NCBI GenBank assembly: GCA_007134865.1
Contig: SLJW01000114.1
Location: 1 to 37,526 of the forward strand
Origin: Paracoccaceae bacterium
GTDB lineage: Bacteria > Pseudomonadota > Alphaproteobacteria > Rhodobacterales > Rhodobacteraceae
Direction of reading: 5' to 3'
Length of the DNA stretch: 37,526 bases
Part shown: one piece after another, positions 8,765-18,599 of the stretch
Numbering within the stretch: the first letter of the stretch is position 1
How the letters are laid out: every line of letters begins with the position of its first letter
The notes under the pieces: generated by a model
What the model was told of the DNA's origin: nothing
Databases searched by the model: none
The model's input: the letters and a program-made list of their open reading frames with translations, nothing else
Translations under genes and position numbers: made by a program

Positions 8765-9609
8765 GCAGCTTCAGGCATACGCTGATCGGGCGGCTGACCC
8801 GCGACCCACTGGCTGTGATGGCCATCGTGATCATCGCGGCGCTGGTGGTGATGGCGGTCTTTGCTGACCTCATCGCCCCCTACGACTACACCGCCATGCA
8901 CATGACCGACCGCTTCGCCGCACCATCGGCGGAGTTCTGGCTGGGGACTGACAATCTGGGCCGCGATACGTTCTCGCGGCTGCTGCAGGGCGGGCGCATC
9001 GCGCTGACGGTCGGGCTGACGGCGGTGATCATCTCGGGGCTGATCGGGCTTGTGCTGGGGATGATCGCAGGCTTCGGGCCGCGCTGGCTGGACAATGCGC
9101 TCTTGTTCTTCTTCGACACGCTGCGCGCCTATCCGACCATCATCCTCGCGCTGGCGCTGGCCGCGCTGATGCCGCGCGGGCTGACCACGGTGATCGTGGT
9201 GGTGGTGATCACATCCTTCGCGGAATACGGTCGGGTGGTGCGCACACAGACGCTGTCGCTCAAGCATTCCGAGTTCATTCTGGCCGAGCGCGCGATGGGC
9301 GCCTCCTTCGGGCGGATCGTGTTCCACCACATCCTGCCCAACGTGCTGGGGCCGTTTTTCATCCTCGCGGCGATGAACCTGCCGGTGGTGATCACCATCG
9401 AGGCGGGGATGAGCTTTCTTGGCGTGGGCGTGCCGCCGGGCACGCCAAGCTGGGGCTCGACGCTCAAGGACGGGTTCGACCATATCCGCCAGACACCTTG
9501 GTTGATCCTTGCGGGCGGGTTGCCGCTGATCCTGGTGACTCTGGGCTTCACCTTTCTGGGCGAGGCGCTGCGCGATCAACTCGACCCGAAGCTCAGGAGC
9601 GGGCGATGA
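8761..9609 (+). CDS. ABC transporter permease (DppC-like)
   Basis: HWLGTDNLGRD-type motif (FWLGTDNLGRDTFSRLLQGGRIAL); 4-bp overlap with the preceding gene. Confidence 0.9.
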   Translation: MSSFRHTLIGRLTRDPLAVMAIVIIAALVVMAVFADLIAPYDYTAMHMTDRFAAPSAEFWLGTDNLGRDTFSRLLQGGRIALTVGLTAVIISGLIGLVLGMIAGFGPRWLDNALLFFFDTLRAYPTIILALALAALMPRGLTTVIVVVVITSFAEYGRVVRTQTLSLKHSEFILAERAMGASFGRIVFHHILPNVLGPFFILAAMNLPVVITIEAGMSFLGVGVPPGTPSWGSTLKDGFDHIRQTPWLILAGGLPLILVTLGFTFLGEALRDQLDPKLRSGR

Positions 9610-10580
9610 CGAACACACTGACCGTCAAGGACCTCTCGGTGAGCTACGATACCCGAACTGGTGCGTTGCAGGCATTACGCCACGTCTCGATTGACGTGCC
9701 CGCAGGCGAGATCGTGGGCGTGGTGGGCGAATCGGGCTGCGGAAAGTCCACCCTCATCGGCGCGCTGCTAAGTCTGCTGGCCGAAAACGCTCGCGTGGAT
9801 GGCGGCGAGATCCGCCTTGATGGTGAGGACATCCTGCGCGCTTCGCCCCGCAGGCTACAGGCGATGCGCGGGAACGAGATGTCGGTGGTGTTCCAGGATC
9901 CGATGACCTCGCTCAACCCGGTGCTCTCAATCGGACGGCAGATGCGCGACATCCAGTATCGCGAGAGTATCTCCGATGCCGAGAAGTCCCGCCGCGCTGC
10001 CGCGATGCTGGGCCGGGTCGGCCTGCCTGACCCCGAGGCGAAGCTGCACGCCTATCCGCATGAGCTGTCGGGCGGGATGCGCCAGCGGGTGGCCATCGCC
10101 ATGGCGGCGCTGATGGAGCCGAAACTTTTGATAGCGGACGAGCCGACCACCGCGCTGGATGCCACGCTCGAGGTGCAGATCATCGAACTGCTCAAGGAAA
10201 TCCAGCGCGAGATCGGCTGCGCGATCCTGTTCATTTCGCACCATCTGGGCGTGATCGCCGAGCTTTGCGACCGCATGGTGGTCATGTACGCCGGTGAGGC
10301 TGTCGAGGAAGGCCCCGTCGCGCAGGTCTTCCAGAGCCCGGCGCACCCCTACACTGCCAAACTGATCGAGTGCGACCCGGGCCGACTGCGCGAACGGGTC
10401 GAGTCACTGCCCGCCATCCCCGGCAGCTTGCCCGACCTGACCGATCCGCCCGCGGGCTGCATCTTTCGCGACCGCTGCGATATGGCCACCGAAATCTGCG
10501 CGCGTGTTGTGCCGCCACGTGAGACAGTATCGCCCGAGCACTGGTCGGCCTGCCACCATGCAAAGACGGTGAGCCCATGA
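9606..10580 (+). CDS. ABC transporter ATP-binding protein (DppD-like)
   Basis: Walker A GESGCGKST, signature LSGGMRQRV, Walker B LLIADEPTTALD; C-terminal oligopeptide-transporter extension with Cys residues. ATG 9606 overlaps the preceding stop. Confidence 0.92.
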   Translation: MTNTLTVKDLSVSYDTRTGALQALRHVSIDVPAGEIVGVVGESGCGKSTLIGALLSLLAENARVDGGEIRLDGEDILRASPRRLQAMRGNEMSVVFQDPMTSLNPVLSIGRQMRDIQYRESISDAEKSRRAAAMLGRVGLPDPEAKLHAYPHELSGGMRQRVAIAMAALMEPKLLIADEPTTALDATLEVQIIELLKEIQREIGCAILFISHHLGVIAELCDRMVVMYAGEAVEEGPVAQVFQSPAHPYTAKLIECDPGRLRERVESLPAIPGSLPDLTDPPAGCIFRDRCDMATEICARVVPPRETVSPEHWSACHHAKTVSP

Positions 10581-11575
10581 CATCCGACGCGCTGCTGGAG
10601 CTCAGGGACGTTACCGTGGAGTTTCCCGGCGCGCGCGGGCTGCGCGCCCTGACCGCCCCGCCCGAGGCTCGCCGCGTGCAAGCGGTCAGCGGCATCTCGC
10701 TGCGCGTCGACCGCGGCGAGACGCTTGCGTTGGTCGGCGAATCCGGCTCGGGCAAAACGACGCTGGCACGCGCGATCAACGGGTTGGTGCCGCTTGCGCG
10801 CGGCAAGGTGTGGTTCGACGGCCAGCCCCTGCACGCGCGCCCCGACTGGCACGCGGTGCGCCGCCGCGTGGCAATGATGTTTCAGGACCCGGTCGGCTCG
10901 CTCAGCCCACGCAAGACGGTGCGCGAGTTGATCCTGGAACCCTTTGCTATCCACGGCGTGCGGGTCGGCGACCGCAAGGCGCGGGCGCGCGATCTGCTGG
11001 CGGCGGCGGGGCTGGCGCCCGATTTCCTCGATCGCTATCCGCACCAGCTTTCCGGCGGGCAGGCGCGGCGCGTGGGCGTGGCGCGCGCGCTGGCGCTTGA
11101 TCCGGCGCTGGTGCTGGCCGACGAGCCCACCGCCGGGCTGGACGTGTCCATCCAGGGCGAGATCCTGAACCTGATGAACCGCGTCAAGCGCGAGCACGGG
11201 CTGACCACGCTGATCATCACCCACAACCTGAACATCCTGCGCCACATCGCCGACCGGGTGGCGGTGATGTATCTGGGCCGGATCGTCGAGATCGGCCCCG
11301 TGGAGCAACTGCTCAGCACCCCCGCGCACCCCTACACACGCGCGCTGATGGCCGCCAACCCCGAGCCCGACCCCACCGCGCGGCGCGAACGGATCGTGCT
11401 GGGCGGCGAGACACCGGCGCTGAGCGCACGCCCGCCCGGCTGCGAGTTTCACCCCCGCTGCCCGGTCGCGCGCGCCGATTGCGCCACGCGCGCGCCCGCC
11501 CTCGCCCCGGCCCGCACCGGTGGCGCGGTTTCGTGCCACTACCCGCTGGCCGCCGATGAGCGGATCGGCGCATGA
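10577..11575 (+). CDS. ABC transporter ATP-binding protein (DppF-like)
   Basis: GESGSGKTT, LSGGQARRV, LVLADEPTAGLD; 4-bp overlap. Confidence 0.92.
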   Translation: MTSDALLELRDVTVEFPGARGLRALTAPPEARRVQAVSGISLRVDRGETLALVGESGSGKTTLARAINGLVPLARGKVWFDGQPLHARPDWHAVRRRVAMMFQDPVGSLSPRKTVRELILEPFAIHGVRVGDRKARARDLLAAAGLAPDFLDRYPHQLSGGQARRVGVARALALDPALVLADEPTAGLDVSIQGEILNLMNRVKREHGLTTLIITHNLNILRHIADRVAVMYLGRIVEIGPVEQLLSTPAHPYTRALMAANPEPDPTARRERIVLGGETPALSARPPGCEFHPRCPVARADCATRAPALAPARTGGAVSCHYPLAADERIGA

Positions 11576-12999
11576 GCTACGGTCTTTACATCGGGCGGCG
11601 TCATACCGCCGACGGCATCGCCTATCTGGCTGGCTATGGCGACGAGCCCTCGGGTCACTGGCTGGAAGTTGCCGCGCGCCAGCGCCATGCGCCGGGCAGC
11701 ACCATCACCGTCGGTGTGACCCCGCAGGCCGACCTGCCCGGAGAGTTGAGCGAAATCCCCCAGGCGCCCGAGACAGCGCGGCTGATGCGCGTCAACTACA
11801 GCTACTACCTAGGGGTCCCCGCGCCGCTCACCAATGGCGGGCTCAACGAATACGGCGTGGCGGTGCGCGATATCTGGGCGCCTTCGCGCGCGGAGCTGGT
11901 GAAGGTGACCCCGCCCAACCAGCGCGGGCCGAATTATTCCGATCTGGCGCGCATCGTCGTGGAACGCGCGCGCACCGCGCGCGAGGGGGTGGAGCTGATC
12001 GGCGCGCTGATCGCGGAGCATGGCTATTCCAGCTATGGCGGCAATTCGCACATGATCGCCGACCCTGAGGAATGCTGGGTGGTGCAGGAGTTCGCTGGCG
12101 GGCACGGGCTGTGGGTGGCCGAGCGGTTCGGGGAGGATGCAATCCGTGCCTCGCGCCCCGGTTACATCCATGAAATCCCGCCCGAGCCGAATGCGGATTA
12201 CCGCTTTCCGCCGCATTTAATCGCCACCGCGGTGGAACTGGGCTGGTATGACCCGGCAGATGGCCCGTTCGACGTCAACCGCATCTATGGCGACGGCAAG
12301 GGTCGCTGGGAAGGTGTCGCCTGGATTGAGGATGAAATGCGCCAGCGCGCGGCACGCCCCGGGGGCATCACGCTTCAGGATGTGTTCTGGGCCATCCAGA
12401 CCGAGGTTCTGACCGGCGACACGGCGGGATACGGCCAGGTCGTCCCGCTGGAACACCCCGCCCATCCCGCGCTGCGGATGCTGTGGCACGCCCCGGTCGG
12501 CCCGGTGACCGCGCCACTGGTGCCGCTCTTTCTCGGCATGACTGAGGTGCCCCCCGAGTATCGGCGCCATCGCTACCTTGAACGCGGCGAAAGCGCGCGT
12601 TTCCTCGACACCCGCAAGGCCGGCGAAGACCCCGACACCGTTTCGCATGTGCCGCAGGGGGTCGAAGTGACGCGTTCGGCAGTGCAGGTCTTCAAGCGGC
12701 TGATGCATCTGGCGTTTCAGGCGCCCGAGCCGCAGTTCCGCGAAGTCTGGGACCACTGGCGCGCGCATGAGGCCGCGCTGATTGCGGATGCGCCGCAGTT
12801 GCGGCGCAGCGCGGAGATCCTGCTCGATGCGGGCGAGGCGGCTCTGGCGGCGCGGCTGCTGACGGATTTCGGCCGCACGCGGTTGCTGGCCGCTCTGGAC
12901 GAGGCCGAGGCGCTCGCCGATGCGTTGGAGGTCCGGTTGCGCTGCGCGGGTCGGCTGAACATGGAGTCGACGCCCGTCACGCCAAAGCAGATTTGGTGA
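11572..12999 (+). CDS. C69-family dipeptidase-like Ntn hydrolase, Ser2 in place of the catalytic Cys
   Basis: MSYGLYIGRRHTADG aligns to the C69 N-terminus (CTTILVGKKAxxDG); NEYGVAV, YSDLARIVVERARTAREGVELI, IADPEECWVVQ, WVAERF. 4-bp overlap with dppF-like gene. Confidence 0.82.
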   Translation: MSYGLYIGRRHTADGIAYLAGYGDEPSGHWLEVAARQRHAPGSTITVGVTPQADLPGELSEIPQAPETARLMRVNYSYYLGVPAPLTNGGLNEYGVAVRDIWAPSRAELVKVTPPNQRGPNYSDLARIVVERARTAREGVELIGALIAEHGYSSYGGNSHMIADPEECWVVQEFAGGHGLWVAERFGEDAIRASRPGYIHEIPPEPNADYRFPPHLIATAVELGWYDPADGPFDVNRIYGDGKGRWEGVAWIEDEMRQRAARPGGITLQDVFWAIQTEVLTGDTAGYGQVVPLEHPAHPALRMLWHAPVGPVTAPLVPLFLGMTEVPPEYRRHRYLERGESARFLDTRKAGEDPDTVSHVPQGVEVTRSAVQVFKRLMHLAFQAPEPQFREVWDHWRAHEAALIADAPQLRRSAEILLDAGEAALAARLLTDFGRTRLLAALDEAEALADALEVRLRCAGRLNMESTPVTPKQIW

Positions 13000-13164
13000 G
13001 CATGTCCTGTTTCGGGCCATCCTCAGGCTGACTGCAAACTGACCCGGTGGCTGACAGTGCGGCACGTGAGAGCATAGGTCGACTGTGTTGACGACTTGGT
13101 GTCCACGTGATCCGGCGAGAGAGATGGGACAACGTTCCCGTTCGGTGACTATTCCGGCCCGGTG

Positions 13165-14412
13165 CTAGATAAGTAGCGGCAGATAGGCGATGAGCACCAG
13201 CACCAACACCAGCACGGCCAGGTAGGGCAGAACCGCCCGCGCGATCTGCTCCAGCCCCAGCCCGGTTACCGAGGACGCCACATAGAGGTTGATTGCCACT
13301 GGTGGCGTGATCATCCCGATGGCCAGCCCGACCACGATGATGATGCCGAAATGCACGGGGTCTATCCCCAGTTGCACGGCCAGCGGCAAGAGGATCGGGG
13401 TCAGGATGATAAGCGCCGAGGCCGTCTCGATGAAGATACCCGTGAGCAGGATCAGAAGCAGGATCAGCGCCAGCAGCATCCATGTGTTGGTTGACAGGCC
13501 CAGAACGGAATTGGCGATGGCAGAAGGCACCTGCCAGCTTGACAGCGCCCAGCTCAGCGCCGCCGAGGCAGAGATCACGATCATGATCACCGCCGTGGTG
13601 ACGGCAGACCGTATCAGCACATGGTAGAGATCGCGTAACGACAGGTCGCGATAGATGAAGAGTGCGACGAGTATTGCATAGTTGACGGCGATCACAGCTG
13701 CTTCCGATGGCGTGAAATAGCCCGAAAAGATGCCGCCCAGGATGATCACTGGCGTCATCAGCCCCCAGAACGCGGCGCAGAAACTGCGCCAGATGGTGCG
13801 CAGAGAGAAGGCGGCACCGCGCGGATAGGCCCTCCGATAGCCCTGCACCAGCGCAATCGCCATCAGCCCCACCCCCATGGCGATGCCTGGAATAATTCCC
13901 GCCAGAAACAGCCGCGCCACCGACTCCTGCGCGATAACGGCATAGATGATGATTGGCACCGAAGGCGGAATCACCACGCCGATGGTGCCGCTGGCTGCGA
14001 TGAGGCTGGCCGCTGAGGCCGGGTCGTAGCCCTTGCGCTTGAGTTCGGGGATCAGGGTCGAGCCGACCGCCGCCGTGGTGGCCGCGCCCGAGCCTGATAT
14101 TGCTGCAAAGAACATCCCCGCAAGCACCGAGACGATGGACAGCCCGCCGCGCAGGAATCCGAGCAGCGCCTCGGCCAGCGCCACCAGTCGCTCGCTGACC
14201 TGCCCCTTCGACATGATATCGCCGGCAAGGATGAACATCGGAATCGCCACAAGCGCGAAGGAGTTGATGCCCTGGAACATCTGCTGCGGCATGACCAGAA
14301 GCGGTGTGCCGGCCTGGTCGAGCGCGATCATCGTGCCTGCACCGATGGCCACCGCAATCGGCACCCCCATGGCAAGAAACAGCAGGAAGAGCGCGAAGAG
14401 AAGCAGGCTCAT
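13165..14412 (-). CDS. dctM: TRAP transporter large permease (DctM)
   Basis: MSLLLFALFLLFLAMGVPIAVAIGAG...FALVAIPMFILAGDIM, ASGTIGVVIPPSVPIIIYAV; ATGA overlap with the preceding DctQ gene. Confidence 0.9.
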   Translation of the reverse strand: MSLLLFALFLLFLAMGVPIAVAIGAGTMIALDQAGTPLLVMPQQMFQGINSFALVAIPMFILAGDIMSKGQVSERLVALAEALLGFLRGGLSIVSVLAGMFFAAISGSGAATTAAVGSTLIPELKRKGYDPASAASLIAASGTIGVVIPPSVPIIIYAVIAQESVARLFLAGIIPGIAMGVGLMAIALVQGYRRAYPRGAAFSLRTIWRSFCAAFWGLMTPVIILGGIFSGYFTPSEAAVIAVNYAILVALFIYRDLSLRDLYHVLIRSAVTTAVIMIVISASAALSWALSSWQVPSAIANSVLGLSTNTWMLLALILLLILLTGIFIETASALIILTPILLPLAVQLGIDPVHFGIIIVVGLAIGMITPPVAINLYVASSVTGLGLEQIARAVLPYLAVLVLVLVLIAYLPLLI

Positions 14413-14912
14413 TGCCCTGCGCCTCCTTGCATCGGCACCTTGCCGCCCACAAGCAGGCGCAGCAGGTCCGACAGCGCGAACCACGCCATCAGCGCTGCGC
14501 TGAGCGGGATCACGGTATAAACGCGTCCCATCGACAAGCGCAGCGCCGCCGAGCGCTGCCTGCCCTGTGTGCCCATGTAGTCCAGCCCCACCTTGACCAG
14601 CGCCACCATGAAGCCGATCACCACGACACAGGCCGCGATGCGCACAAGCCGCGCATAACCTACGGGCAGGGCATCGACCAGCGCGCCCACCGCGATGTGA
14701 CGATGCTGATGCCAGGCCAGCGCGGCGCCGAGAAAGGTGATCCAGATCACCAGAAAGCGCGAGACCTCTTCGGTCCAGCCCAGCGCCCGGAAGAACAGCC
14801 GCGAGCCGACCTGCAGCGAGATCGCGACGATCAGCGCCGCCATGAGAAAAAAGAGAACGGGGCGTAGCACCGCCCCGATCCCCTTGTCGATCAGGTCAAG
14901 CGCGCGCAGCAC
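14409..14912 (-). CDS. dctQ: TRAP transporter small permease (DctQ)
   Basis: 167-aa membrane protein with GWTEEVSRFLVIWITFLGAALAW motif, between DctP and DctM. Confidence 0.88.
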   Translation of the reverse strand: MLRALDLIDKGIGAVLRPVLFFLMAALIVAISLQVGSRLFFRALGWTEEVSRFLVIWITFLGAALAWHQHRHIAVGALVDALPVGYARLVRIAACVVVIGFMVALVKVGLDYMGTQGRQRSAALRLSMGRVYTVIPLSAALMAWFALSDLLRLLVGGKVPMQGGAGQ

Positions 14913-15911
14913 TTACTCGAGCGCCGAAAGGATCCGGCCGAGATACTCGCCATAAGCGTCGCCATAGCGTTCGTATATCGGCTGAACAGCCGCCTGAAAC
15001 GCAGCGAGATCGGCGTCATCCACAATCTCCATGCCGCGCTCACGCAGTTCTTCGAGTTGGCCTTCCTCCATTTCCATGTTGACCTGGCGGACATGGGCCG
15101 AAGCCTCACGCGCCGCCTCGACCAGCACGTCCTGCGCAGCCTCAGGCATCCCATCCCAGACACCTTGCCCCATCACGAAGATCGCCGGCGAATAGGTATG
15201 GCGCGAGAGGGTCATGTAGGTCTGAGTCTCGTCGAGGTTGAATGAGTGGATCACCCCGACCGGGTTTTCCTGCCCGTCGATGGTGCCCTGCTGCATGGCT
15301 GTCAGCGCCTCGGTCCAGGCCATGGGCTCGGCATTGGCGCCAAGCTCACGGAAGGTATCGACATAGACAGGGTTCTCCATCACGCGGATACGCATCCCGT
15401 CGATATCACCTGGCGCGCGCACCGGGCGCTGGCTGTTGGTGAGATTGCGAAAGCCGCGCTCGGCATAGGCCAGTCCCTTGAGATTGACCTCACTCAGCCT
15501 GTCCAGCAGTTCCTGGCCGATCTCGCCATCAAGAATGCTGTAGGCCTCCTCAGCGCTGGCGAAGAGGAAGGGCAGCTCGAACACTGCAATCTCTTCGAGA
15601 AAATTCGCCACCGGACCATTGGTGATCACGCCCATATCCACAGTGCCGATCTGCATGCCTTCCAGCAAGGTGCGCTCGTCGCCCAGTTCGGCATTGGGAT
15701 AGATTTCGATGGTGACAGCGCCCTCGGTGCGTTCCGCGACCAGTTCCTGAAACCGCGTTGCGGCGATGTGGAATGCGTCCTGCTCGTTCACGACATGGGC
15801 CAAACGCAGCGTGGTGGGGTCCATCTCGGAAAAATCGGCCATTGCCCAGCCTGCAGTGGTCATGGCCATGACTGCGCCTAGTGTCGTCGCTCTCGTCAGT
15901 GTATTGATCAT
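14913..15911 (-). CDS. dctP: TRAP transporter substrate-binding protein (DctP)
   Basis: Signal peptide; AHVVNEQDAFHIAATRFQELVAERTEGAVTIEIYPNAELGDERTLLEGMQIGTVDMG; RVMENPVYVDTFRELGANAEPM. Confidence 0.92.
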   Translation of the reverse strand: MINTLTRATTLGAVMAMTTAGWAMADFSEMDPTTLRLAHVVNEQDAFHIAATRFQELVAERTEGAVTIEIYPNAELGDERTLLEGMQIGTVDMGVITNGPVANFLEEIAVFELPFLFASAEEAYSILDGEIGQELLDRLSEVNLKGLAYAERGFRNLTNSQRPVRAPGDIDGMRIRVMENPVYVDTFRELGANAEPMAWTEALTAMQQGTIDGQENPVGVIHSFNLDETQTYMTLSRHTYSPAIFVMGQGVWDGMPEAAQDVLVEAAREASAHVRQVNMEMEEGQLEELRERGMEIVDDADLAAFQAAVQPIYERYGDAYGEYLGRILSALE

Positions 15912-16077
15912 GATCCCAATTTCCTCCCATATTCCGGCTTATCGGATGTGCATCGTTAGCAAAGCGCTGGTCGAGGTCAACCCGACATTCTTTAAACGGC
16001 TTGTCGCCGGTTGGCATGCATCCCCGCGCAGATTGTGGATTGGGGGTCCGGACAAGATCGATCTGCTGTCGCTTCCC

Positions 16078-16728
16078 TTATGTGACGCGGCAGAGGGTGT
16101 GGATTACCCGAATTTCATCCGCGAACTCTTCGTTTCCGGGCAAGTAGAGCATCGGTTCACTGACCTTCTGACGCTGCCAGAGACCGTCGGCCTCCATTTC
16201 CATGATCATTTGGTCGAAGCCACGTTCGTCCCAGAGATCGGTGCGCTGGGTGAAAGCAATCACACCGCCTTTACGAACGGTGCGGCACAGATCACGCAGC
16301 AACGTTTCGGCATCGCCAATGTAGGTCAGCACGCCAACTGTCGCGGCGATGTCATAGTTGTTGGCACCTACCGGTAGCGGTGTCTTCTGCAAGTCGTGCT
16401 GCAGCAGTGAGCCATAGATGCCGCGTTTTTTCGCCTGTTCCAGCGAAGCCGACGAGATATCTATACCGTCCAAAGCAATTTCGGCATGTTTGCGCAAAGC
16501 CTGGCCCAGTTGGCCTGTGCCGCAGCCTATGTCGAGGACGCGTATTCCAGCCTTTAGCAGTGGTGATAGTAGGTTGGCGGCGTCCTCGGGCGCGCGATAT
16601 TGCCAAGACTGCAGCGTGGCATCGTAGCACTCCGCCCAATCGTCATAATACGCCTGCACGGCACGCGCGTTGGTCGTGCCCTGCTTTAGCGAGATGAGTG
16701 GTTCGTCATCATCCGAATGTTCGGCCAC
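16078..16728 (-). CDS. Class I SAM-dependent methyltransferase
   Basis: Motif I VLDIGCGTGQLG; YDDWAECYDATL N-terminal motif. Confidence 0.8.
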   Translation of the reverse strand: MAEHSDDDEPLISLKQGTTNARAVQAYYDDWAECYDATLQSWQYRAPEDAANLLSPLLKAGIRVLDIGCGTGQLGQALRKHAEIALDGIDISSASLEQAKKRGIYGSLLQHDLQKTPLPVGANNYDIAATVGVLTYIGDAETLLRDLCRTVRKGGVIAFTQRTDLWDERGFDQMIMEMEADGLWQRQKVSEPMLYLPGNEEFADEIRVIHTLCRVT

Positions 16729-17039
16729 CGTGCCTCCAATGCATGATTATGGTGGGGTCAGGATAGCAGCGATAGTCATAGCGGCACCCATATGCCTACT
16801 GGCGAAGGCAGCGAATTGCAATCTCAGCACCCTGTCGGCGGATTGGCAGCGCTCATCATTGCTACCGCAACCATGACCCGACGCGCAGTTGGAAGCATAG
16901 CGCAAGCAAGAGCGTGCAACGCGCTGCCAGTTTCCGCGCAATCGCGCGGTTACGCGCATAGGGCAAGGCGCTCCAACAGGCGAGAATGCCTCCAGTGTAT
17001 GCACACAGCGCGATCAGCTGTATAGGTACGCGACGGGAG

Positions 17040-17252
17040 GTGTGGGAAACCCCGAAGGCCGCGCCTGAACCACCCATCGATCTGAAGACCCAGCATGCGA
17101 AGGTCGAAGCAGAGACGCCGAAGGACACTGCTGCGCCAGACTTTCACAAGCCCATTGGGGCCACGGTCGTCCTAACTCTCGCTCAAGATAGCCGCCGCCG
17201 CGAGTTTCGCCTTGAACGCCCGGCTATGAGCCCGGTGTTTTCGTCTTGCCAT
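17040..17252 (-). pseudogene. IS3-family OrfA transposase remnant, frameshifted
   Basis: Minus strand ATG 17252: MARRKHRAHSRAFKAKLAAAAILSES*, then in other frames ESLAQQ / SFGVSASTFACWVFRSMGGSGAAFGV. Together these resemble IS3 OrfA (FKAKVALEAL...LAQQFGVHxSTIxRWK...). Confidence 0.65.
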
Positions 17253-17532
17253 GGTGTCTTCCTTGCTCGCAGCATCATGCCGCTGTTGCAGAGAACCCCC
17301 CGCTTATCCGACCTGCTCATGTTTCCGGAACCACCTCGAGATGATCACAGACACACTGAGCGCTGCGAGATCCTGGCAGCATCGCAAAGTCAAGCGGTAT
17401 CTGGCAGACTGTAAGGTCACCGGAGAGCGAAACAGGGTTTTGGGAGCATAGCCAAGGCATGACCAGTTCGTTGAAACCTTCCGACAACTGCATGACCGGA
17501 AATCCGGATCTTGGTCGCTGGTCAGTGGATAG

Positions 17533-18213
17533 ATGCGACCTGCAAAGCAGCGAGGCATGGCGATGATCGACCCGCTCGATGACCCTGCCGCGACCGTGGT
17601 GCGCTTCCCGCACCTCAAGCACGCCCCTGCGACAGCGCGCAACCGCGCTCCGATCGCTGCGGTCTTGTCGGAGGTGCTGCCAACCGCGCCCTGCACGGTG
17701 CTGGAGATTGCCTCGGGCACAGGCGAGCATGCGCCCTGGATGGCGCGCAATCTGCCGCAGGTGACATGGCGACCCAGCGAGACCACGCTCGCAGGGCTGG
17801 CCGCCATAGAGGACTGGCGCGAGCTGTGTCCCGATCTGGACGACCGGGTGCATCCGCCTGTGCTGATCGATGCTGCCCGCCCGCCGTGGCCAGGCGAGAA
17901 AGTCGATGCCGTCTACACCGCGAACCTGACCCATATCGCACCATGGCCGGCAACCAAGGGCCTGATCGCAGGGGCCGCCGCGCGGCTAGGGCAGGATGGT
18001 TTGTTGCTCATCTACGGTCCGTTCAATGAAGGCGGTTCTTACACCGGTGCCGGCAATGCCGCTTTTGATGTTGATCTGCGCAGGCGAAACCCCGACTGGG
18101 GCCTGCGCGACCGCGAAGCTGTCGAAGAATTGGCGCTGGCCCATGGCTTCACCATCGAACGTCCCCGCACAATGCCTGCCGATAACCGTCTGTTGGTCTA
18201 TCGCCGTATGTGA
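17533..18213 (+). CDS. DUF938 family SAM-dependent methyltransferase-like protein
   Basis: VLEIASGTGEHAPWMARNLPQVTWRPSE, ANLTHIAPW, GLLLIYGPFNEGG, NPDWGLRD: typical DUF938 signatures. Start may be ATG 17566 or 17569. Confidence 0.85.
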   Translation: MRPAKQRGMAMIDPLDDPAATVVRFPHLKHAPATARNRAPIAAVLSEVLPTAPCTVLEIASGTGEHAPWMARNLPQVTWRPSETTLAGLAAIEDWRELCPDLDDRVHPPVLIDAARPPWPGEKVDAVYTANLTHIAPWPATKGLIAGAAARLGQDGLLLIYGPFNEGGSYTGAGNAAFDVDLRRRNPDWGLRDREAVEELALAHGFTIERPRTMPADNRLLVYRRM

Positions 18214-18270
18214 AGCTGCACCGCGCATCGTCCGTTACACTCCGCATCCCCAAGGCCGTATCCCTGCAGC

Positions 18271-18599
18271 TTACAAGAACCGCACCAGCAAGACCCCTAC
18301 CAGAGCGATATGGGCCAATGTCACAACGCCCGACAGCCCATGCAGCTATTCGAACCGCGACATCGGCCCCTGACCCTTGGGCCGATTGATCGCGGGCATC
18401 AGGAACGGGCGCGCCGGCGGCGTCATGACTTCAATTGCGGCAAGGATAATCGCGCTGATGCCGTCGGAAGGTTAGATCAGCAACGCCGCGAGAACATCTG
18501 TCGAAATACCGAACATATAGAGATGTGAGAAGGGCGGCGGATTGTCGGCCCGGTCACTGTCGCCGGAAGCGCCGTGGTCAGCAGTGCCACCGCAGTCAT
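18271..18599 (-). pseudogene. DUF4149-like membrane protein, degraded (frameshift/deletion plus two in-frame stops)
   Basis: ATG 18599 overlaps the upstream TGA (MTAVALLTTAL...), then in another frame PPPFSHLYMFGISTDVLAALLI*PSDGISAIILAAIEVMTPPARPFLMPAINRPKGQGPMSRFE*LHGLSGVVTLAHIALVGVLLVRFL*. Confidence 0.7.

Noticed and set aside
7676-9618. Two long minus-strand ORFs (361 and 322 aa)
   Set aside because: Antisense to DppB/DppC-like genes; extreme His/Arg/Gln composition typical of GC-rich shadow ORFs.
13000-13164. Convergent gap between dipeptidase-like and DctM genes, checked for a terminator or IS remnant
   Set aside because: Only short weak inverted matches (such as GGGA...TCCC) and no recognisable protein fragment.
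12977-14452. 491-aa minus-strand ORF (longer than DctM)
   Set aside because: Shadow frame of the clear DctM gene; the sequence is a frame-shifted reading of the same codons.
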